Assembly (NCBI RefSeq): GCF_000243275.1
Contig: NZ_CM001437.1
Span: forward strand, 2,348,490-2,412,489
Length of the DNA: 64,000 nt
Reading direction: 5' to 3'
Origin: Myroides odoratus DSM 2801
GTDB lineage: Bacteria > Bacteroidota > Bacteroidia > Flavobacteriales > Flavobacteriaceae
How positions within the stretch are numbered: the stretch's first letter is position 1; each line of letters begins with the position of its first letter. Below are positions 59,762-64,000 of this stretch, one piece after another. A program made the position numbers and the translations under genes. The notes below the pieces were generated by a model. The model made no database searches, was not told the origin of the DNA, and saw only the letters and a program-made list of their open reading frames with translations.

Positions 59762-61927
59762 TTATAGGTTGTTTAAGATGAAATTCGTCATCTTCGTATA
59801 CAGTTGTAAGCGTGTATTTCCTCCGTAGATCCCGTGGTTTTTATCTGGATAAATTAACCAATCGAAATCTTTGTTGTGTTGTACTAATGTTTCAATCATG
59901 GCCATGGCATTTTGAACGTGTACATTGTCATCTGCACTTCCATGAACAAGTAAGTAACGACCTTTCAATTGGTTGGCAAAGAAATACGGCGAGTTGTCAT
60001 CATAACCAGAAGGATTCTCCTGTGGGGTTTTCATGTAGCGCTCTGTATAGATTGAATCGTAAAATCTCCAGTTGATTACTGGTGCTACAGCAATAGCCAT
60101 TTTGAAAACGTCGTTGCCTTTTAACAAGCAATTCGTTGACATAAAACCTCCATAGCTCCATCCCCAGATACCAATTCGATTTGCATCTACATAGTTTTGT
60201 TTTGCTAGATATTTAGCTGCTTCAATTTGATCTTCAACTTCGTATTTTCCTAATTCATACTGTGTTGTTTTCTTAAATGCAGCACCTCTAAATCCAGTAC
60301 CTCTTCCGTCAACAGTTACAACAATGTATCCTTTTTGCGTTAACATGGCATGCCAATAGTCGTTCGAATCCAACCATTTGTCCGCTACTTGTTGTGATCC
60401 AGGACCACTATATTGATACATGAATACCGGATACGTTTTCGAGGCATCGAAATCAGCTGGCTTCATAATCCAAGCATTTAATAATACCCCATCGACAGTT
60501 GGAATTTGAGTAAATTCTTTCTGTGGCAATTGGTAGGCTTGTAATTTTTGCTCTAAAGCGGTATTGTTTAATATTTCTTTTACTACTTTACCCGTTTTAC
60601 TTTGTTGTAAGGTGTAAAGTGGGGCTGTTGTAGTAGAAGAATAGGTGTTGATAAATAAATCAAAATCAGGGCTGAAAATTGCAGTATTCGTTCCTAATTG
60701 ATTGGATAATAGCTTTTTGTTTTTTCCATTTAAATCAATTGAGTAGATATCTCGGTAAATCGATCCTCTTTCAACCGATTGGAAAAATAATTTCTTGTTT
60801 TTTAAATCAATACCATAGTAATCTGTAACTTCCCAGTTCCCTTTGGTAATTTGATTTAATAGTTTTCCTTCTTTGTTGTAGTGGTATAAATGGTTATTAC
60901 CATCTCGTTCACTTAGCCAAACAAAGTCGTTATTGTCTAAAAAAGAAAGTGTATGTACATCGACATAAGCATTGTCCTTTTCGTTGAGAATTAGCTTTTT
61001 CGTTAAAGTAGAACCGTCGACGAAAAATACTTTTAAATCGTTTTGATGTCTGTTGATTACTTGTACACTCAGGTGCTTAGCATCATTTGTCCACTTAATT
61101 CTAGGAATGTAAAAATCAGAAAATTCAGATAAATCTACACGTTTATTGGTTGCCTTATCTACGTCATAGATGTATAAAGCTACTTCTGCATTTTTTTCTC
61201 CTGCTTTAGGATATTTGAATTTATCTTGTGTTGGATATAAGCCACTGCCATAGACATCCATAGAATACTCAGGCACTTCTGTTTCATCAAACTTCACATA
61301 AGCCAGTTGATTACTTGCTTTGTTCCAATCAAACATGCGTACTACGCTAAATTCTTCCTCGTATACCCAATCTGAAATACCGTTGATGATATGATTTTTC
61401 GCTCCATCTTGAGTCAATTGCGTCGTTTGTTGTGTCGCAATAGTATAAACATACAAGTTGTTTTGGTAGGCATAGGCAATCTTAGTTCCATCAGGTGAGA
61501 ATAAAGGCTCCATGATTGGATGATTGGCTATTTTAGTCGTTTGATTCGTCTTGGGATTAAATAAGTAGTAATCCGCTAAAAAAGAACGACGAAAGATTGG
61601 GGTAGTATTTGTTCCAATTAGAATTTGTTCCTCTTTAGCATCAAAAACATAACTTTCAATCGATTTGATTTCCGGAAAGTGCTCATTACTAAATACAGTT
61701 TTGGCTTTTTCTAAAGTTGCAAAGTGGTATAAGTTGATGACCTGATGCTGCTTAGCGATGCGCTCAATACGCGCGTATTGATTCGTGGTATTTAGCGTAT
61801 TAACCGCTTGCATAGCCTCCGTTTTAAAGGTGCCATCCCAAATTTCTGATAGCTCGATCTTCTTTTGTGCAAGACCAATTTGCGTGGCAATCACACAAAT
61901 TAGAGAGGTAATTTTAATGTATTTCAT
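59762..61927 (-). CDS. Dipeptidyl-peptidase IV, S9 family
   Basis: Encodes 721 residues with a signal peptide (about 1-20, ending GLAQ). The N-terminal beta-propeller (about 50-460) includes the DPPIV-type SDWVYEEEFSVVRMFDW (double-Glu motif that binds the peptide N-terminus). The hydrolase domain has GIWGWSYGGFMS with the catalytic Ser near 594, HGSADDNVH (Asp near 666) and YPDKNHGIYG (His near 697). It removes X-Pro or X-Ala dipeptides from peptides outside the inner membrane, supplying substrates for the transporters downstream. Confidence 0.95.
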   Translation of the reverse strand: MKYIKITSLICVIATQIGLAQKKIELSEIWDGTFKTEAMQAVNTLNTTNQYARIERIAKQHQVINLYHFATLEKAKTVFSNEHFPEIKSIESYVFDAKEEQILIGTNTTPIFRRSFLADYYLFNPKTNQTTKIANHPIMEPLFSPDGTKIAYAYQNNLYVYTIATQQTTQLTQDGAKNHIINGISDWVYEEEFSVVRMFDWNKASNQLAYVKFDETEVPEYSMDVYGSGLYPTQDKFKYPKAGEKNAEVALYIYDVDKATNKRVDLSEFSDFYIPRIKWTNDAKHLSVQVINRHQNDLKVFFVDGSTLTKKLILNEKDNAYVDVHTLSFLDNNDFVWLSERDGNNHLYHYNKEGKLLNQITKGNWEVTDYYGIDLKNKKLFFQSVERGSIYRDIYSIDLNGKNKKLLSNQLGTNTAIFSPDFDLFINTYSSTTTAPLYTLQQSKTGKVVKEILNNTALEQKLQAYQLPQKEFTQIPTVDGVLLNAWIMKPADFDASKTYPVFMYQYSGPGSQQVADKWLDSNDYWHAMLTQKGYIVVTVDGRGTGFRGAAFKKTTQYELGKYEVEDQIEAAKYLAKQNYVDANRIGIWGWSYGGFMSTNCLLKGNDVFKMAIAVAPVINWRFYDSIYTERYMKTPQENPSGYDDNSPYFFANQLKGRYLLVHGSADDNVHVQNAMAMIETLVQHNKDFDWLIYPDKNHGIYGGNTRLQLYTKMTNFILNNL

Positions 61928-62334
61928 TATCTAATTAGTCGAAAAAACTTCCAATTTTACTGAAAAAATATGATTTATGCCAATTTTATTTGAGATTAAA
62001 CAATAAAAACTTAAAATTATTGACGCGATATTGGTAGTGAAAATCATAATACCTTGAACAAATCGTACCTAATTTCTGCTATTTGCATTTTTTACTCCCT
62101 GATGTTTAGAGTATCCTTGCATCATGAATAATTTGAAGAAGAAAGGGGATGGAAGATGGGAAAATGAATATAAGAGCGCGTAAAATAGAGCGGAGAAATG
62201 GATGGTAAGGAAACGAAAATAGAGTTAAATCGTAAATAAATATTTCATTACTCGCTTTCCATTCTCCCTTTTCTATGAACTCCTTTCCAATAACCCAATA
62301 GAATCTCCTATCTTTGTGATTAAAATATTTAATC
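61928..62334. promoter_or_regulatory. 407-base divergent gap with the HMG-CoA reductase promoter
   Basis: A TATCTTTG box (62309-62316, plus strand) ends 18 bases before the ATG at 62335. The middle of the gap is purine-rich (about 62125-62215) followed by a pyrimidine-rich piece (62255-62290); the arms GGAGAAATGGA and TCCATTCTCC can pair. No gene is supported; a minus-strand frame crossing 62106-62441 overlaps the start of the reductase gene. Confidence 0.5.
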
Positions 62335-63651
62335 ATGATAGGGAGTATAAATGGGTTTTCGAAACTAAACAAAGAAGAGAAAATCAATTGGATAGCAAAA
62401 ACATATTTAAACAACCAAGAAGCGGTCGTAGATTTAATCAAGCAATATTGGAATTCAGATGAAGAGTTGCAAAAATTGCACGATGAATTTATTGAAAATA
62501 CGATTACGAATTTTTATTTGCCTCTTGGTGTAGCTCCTAACTTCCTGATTAATGCTACTTGGTATACCATTCCGATGGTAATTGAAGAGAGTTCTGTCGT
62601 AGCCGCAGCATCCAAAGCTGCTAAGTTTTGGGCGGATCGAGGCGGATTTAAAGCTTCAATTCTAAACACCGAAAAAATTGGACAGGTTCACTTTATCTAT
62701 AAAGGAGAAAAGCAAAAATTAGAACAATTCATCGAATCGATACAAGGTGTTTTTCTAACGGATACCTTTTCAATTACGCAAAATATGCAGAAACGCGGAG
62801 GAGGAATCCTTTCCATAACCTTGCGCGATAAAACAGATGCTATTCCAAACTATTACCAATTGCATGTTACCTTTGAAACGAAAGATAGCATGGGGGCGAA
62901 TTTTATCAATTCGTGTTTGGAGCAAATGGCAACTACATTGAAACGTGAGGCTTTGCAATATGCTGCATTCACTGAAGATGAAAAAGCAATTGATGTCGTG
63001 ATGAGTATTTTGTCAAACTATGTACCGAATTGTGTAGTGCGTGCTGAAGTATCTTGTCCAGTTGAAGAATTAAAATCAAGTGAGATTCAAGATCCAGTGC
63101 TTTTTGCAGAGAAATTTGTACAAGCGGTACGCATTGCTGAAATTGAACCATTTCGAGCGGTTACGCACAATAAAGGAGTGATGAATGGAGTAGATGCGGT
63201 AGTTTTAGCAACTGGAAATGACTTTAGAGCGATTGAGGCAGGTGTACATGCTTATGCGTCTAGAAATGGACAATACAGCAGTTTATCTCATGCGTCAATT
63301 GAAGCGGGTATCTTTAGATTTTGGATTGATTTACCATTAGCCGTGGGAACAGTAGGTGGATTAACTTCTTTACATCCAATGGTAAAAATTGCCTTGCAAA
63401 TGCTGCAAAAACCTTCAGCAACACAATTGATGCAAATCATCGCAGTTGCTGGATTAGCACAGAATTTTGCTGCTGTGAAATCCCTGACAACAACGGGAAT
63501 TCAGCAAGGACATATGAAAATGCACTTGATGAATATCCTAAATCAATTCAAAGCAACAGATGAAGAACGCGTAAAAGTAGTGACGCATTTTGAAAAAAAT
63601 GTAGTTTCACATAGTGCCGTTGTAGAATTGTTAGAAACGCTGAGAAAGTAA
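62335..63651 (+). CDS. Class II hydroxymethylglutaryl-CoA reductase
   Basis: Encodes 438 residues, the length of class II enzymes. The N-terminal GFSKLNKEEKINWIAK, the substrate loop LPLGVAPNFLINATWYTIPMVIEESSVVAAASKAAKF (about 63-99), NKGVMNGVDAVVLATGNDFRAIEAG (catalytic Lys and Asp, about 278-302) and a late His region (HMKMHL) fit the family. It makes mevalonate from HMG-CoA in the cytoplasm. Though class II enzymes were first known as degradative, the GHMP kinase gene 5 bases downstream implies isoprenoid synthesis here. Confidence 0.95.
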   Translation: MIGSINGFSKLNKEEKINWIAKTYLNNQEAVVDLIKQYWNSDEELQKLHDEFIENTITNFYLPLGVAPNFLINATWYTIPMVIEESSVVAAASKAAKFWADRGGFKASILNTEKIGQVHFIYKGEKQKLEQFIESIQGVFLTDTFSITQNMQKRGGGILSITLRDKTDAIPNYYQLHVTFETKDSMGANFINSCLEQMATTLKREALQYAAFTEDEKAIDVVMSILSNYVPNCVVRAEVSCPVEELKSSEIQDPVLFAEKFVQAVRIAEIEPFRAVTHNKGVMNGVDAVVLATGNDFRAIEAGVHAYASRNGQYSSLSHASIEAGIFRFWIDLPLAVGTVGGLTSLHPMVKIALQMLQKPSATQLMQIIAVAGLAQNFAAVKSLTTTGIQQGHMKMHLMNILNQFKATDEERVKVVTHFEKNVVSHSAVVELLETLRK

Positions 63652-63656
63652 TTTCA

Positions 63657-64000
63657 ATGGAGTTTTATAGTCATGGAAAATTGTTGGTATCTGGCGAGTA
63701 TGTGGTCCTTGATGGAGCAGTTGCTTTTGCATTGCCTACTGCAATGGGACAATCCTTACACGTAACAGCAATTGAAGAGCCTATATTGTACTGGACCAGC
63801 TATGATGTAGATGGACAGGTTTGGATGCAAGAACAAGTAGCAATTGAAGAAGTAGTAAATGGAACGGATAGACAAGAATCTTCTTATCTTCAAACTTTAA
63901 TTGATGTTTTACGTGCAGCACATCGACAAAATCCAAACGTACTGACACAACAAGGAGGATTTCGAGTTGAAAGTAAACTAACTTTTCCACGGCTGTGGGG
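63657..64000 (+). CDS. GHMP kinase family protein, 3' end outside window
   Basis: The first 114 residues are present. The start MEFYSHGKLLVSGEYVVLDG is the N-terminal signature of GHMP kinases (mevalonate kinase, phosphomevalonate kinase and relatives); the ATP-binding Pro-Gly-Ser-Ser loop would lie beyond the edge. Five bases behind HMG-CoA reductase, it probably acts in the mevalonate pathway, and Bacteroidota commonly have a GHMP kinase in this spot. Which phosphorylation step it performs cannot be told from the fragment. Confidence 0.88.
   Translation, partial: MEFYSHGKLLVSGEYVVLDGAVAFALPTAMGQSLHVTAIEEPILYWTSYDVDGQVWMQEQVAIEEVVNGTDRQESSYLQTLIDVLRAAHRQNPNVLTQQGGFRVESKLTFPRLW

Noticed and set aside
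62106..62441. 111-codon minus-strand frame
   Set aside because: Covers the HMG-CoA reductase promoter and its first codons in antisense; hydrophobic composition comes from the purine-rich gap.

Overview
The window looks like chromosomal DNA from a member of the Bacteroidota, most likely family Flavobacteriaceae. A Myroides-like genus is a guess from the protein set, not something proven here. The reasons are AT-rich DNA; promoters of the Bacteroidota type (TAnnTTTG at -7, TTG about 18-19 bases upstream in the clearest cases) in front of both tRNA groups and many genes; almost no Shine-Dalgarno sequences; a DnaE carrying an N-terminal proofreading exonuclease; a class II HMG-CoA reductase of the mevalonate pathway; and many short Bacteroidota-style lipoproteins. 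No transposase, integrase, phage gene or CRISPR array was seen.

Layout. 1-6.4 kb: a partial tRNA-modifying methyltransferase, two membrane proteins of unknown role, a decayed HTH regulator, a P-loop kinase-like gene, a DUF1003 gene enclosed by inverted repeats, and the rpsP-rimM pair. 6.8-13.8 kb: a lipoprotein, dnaE, a MepB-family gene, a secreted protein and thioredoxin. 14.1-14.6 kb: two identical tRNA-Asp genes, each with its own promoter, followed by a structured region that may hold a small RNA or a decayed tRNA unit. 15.7-21.4 kb: a cobalamin-riboswitch-controlled operon for vitamin B12 capture at the cell surface (BtuB-type TonB-dependent receptor, BtuG-like beta-propeller lipoprotein, two further lipoproteins). 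21.5-27.5 kb: an EamA transporter, DUF456, a flippase-like membrane protein, and a tight ruvC-hemW-cyclase-YjbR run in which two genes start with TTG.

27.5-31.6 kb holds a BlaI/BlaR1-type regulatory locus. The M56 peptidase sensor carries a TonB C-terminal domain, the operon has a palindromic candidate operator at its promoter, and downstream lie damaged copies of the same TonB-like module. 31.7-47 kb: miaE, a glycosyltransferase, an M20 dipeptidase, tRNA-Leu, a DEAD-box helicase, a proline symporter, a cysteine-containing enzyme-like protein of unknown function, an MscS channel, a GH25 lysozyme, and an ABC permease behind a tail-specific protease. 47-51.9 kb: surE, a small membrane gene, lpxB, an NlpC/P60 peptidase and a ComEC-like channel, all on the plus strand and closely packed.

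51.9-61.9 kb is the most distinctive metabolic block: a periplasmic thioredoxin-like protein, four POT-family peptide transporters in a row and a dipeptidyl-peptidase IV, all on the minus strand. With the M20 dipeptidase at 34-35.6 kb this suggests a cell that lives largely on peptides: the S9 peptidase trims oligopeptides outside the inner membrane, the POT proteins import di/tripeptides with protons, and cytoplasmic peptidases finish the job. The window ends with HMG-CoA reductase and the start of a GHMP kinase, an isoprenoid pair.

Dispersed non-coding repeats are frequent (around 2.7, 3.5-3.7, 4.4-4.6, 19.2-19.3 and 23.5-23.6 kb), and several genes appear as damaged copies (HTH regulator, TonB-domain modules).
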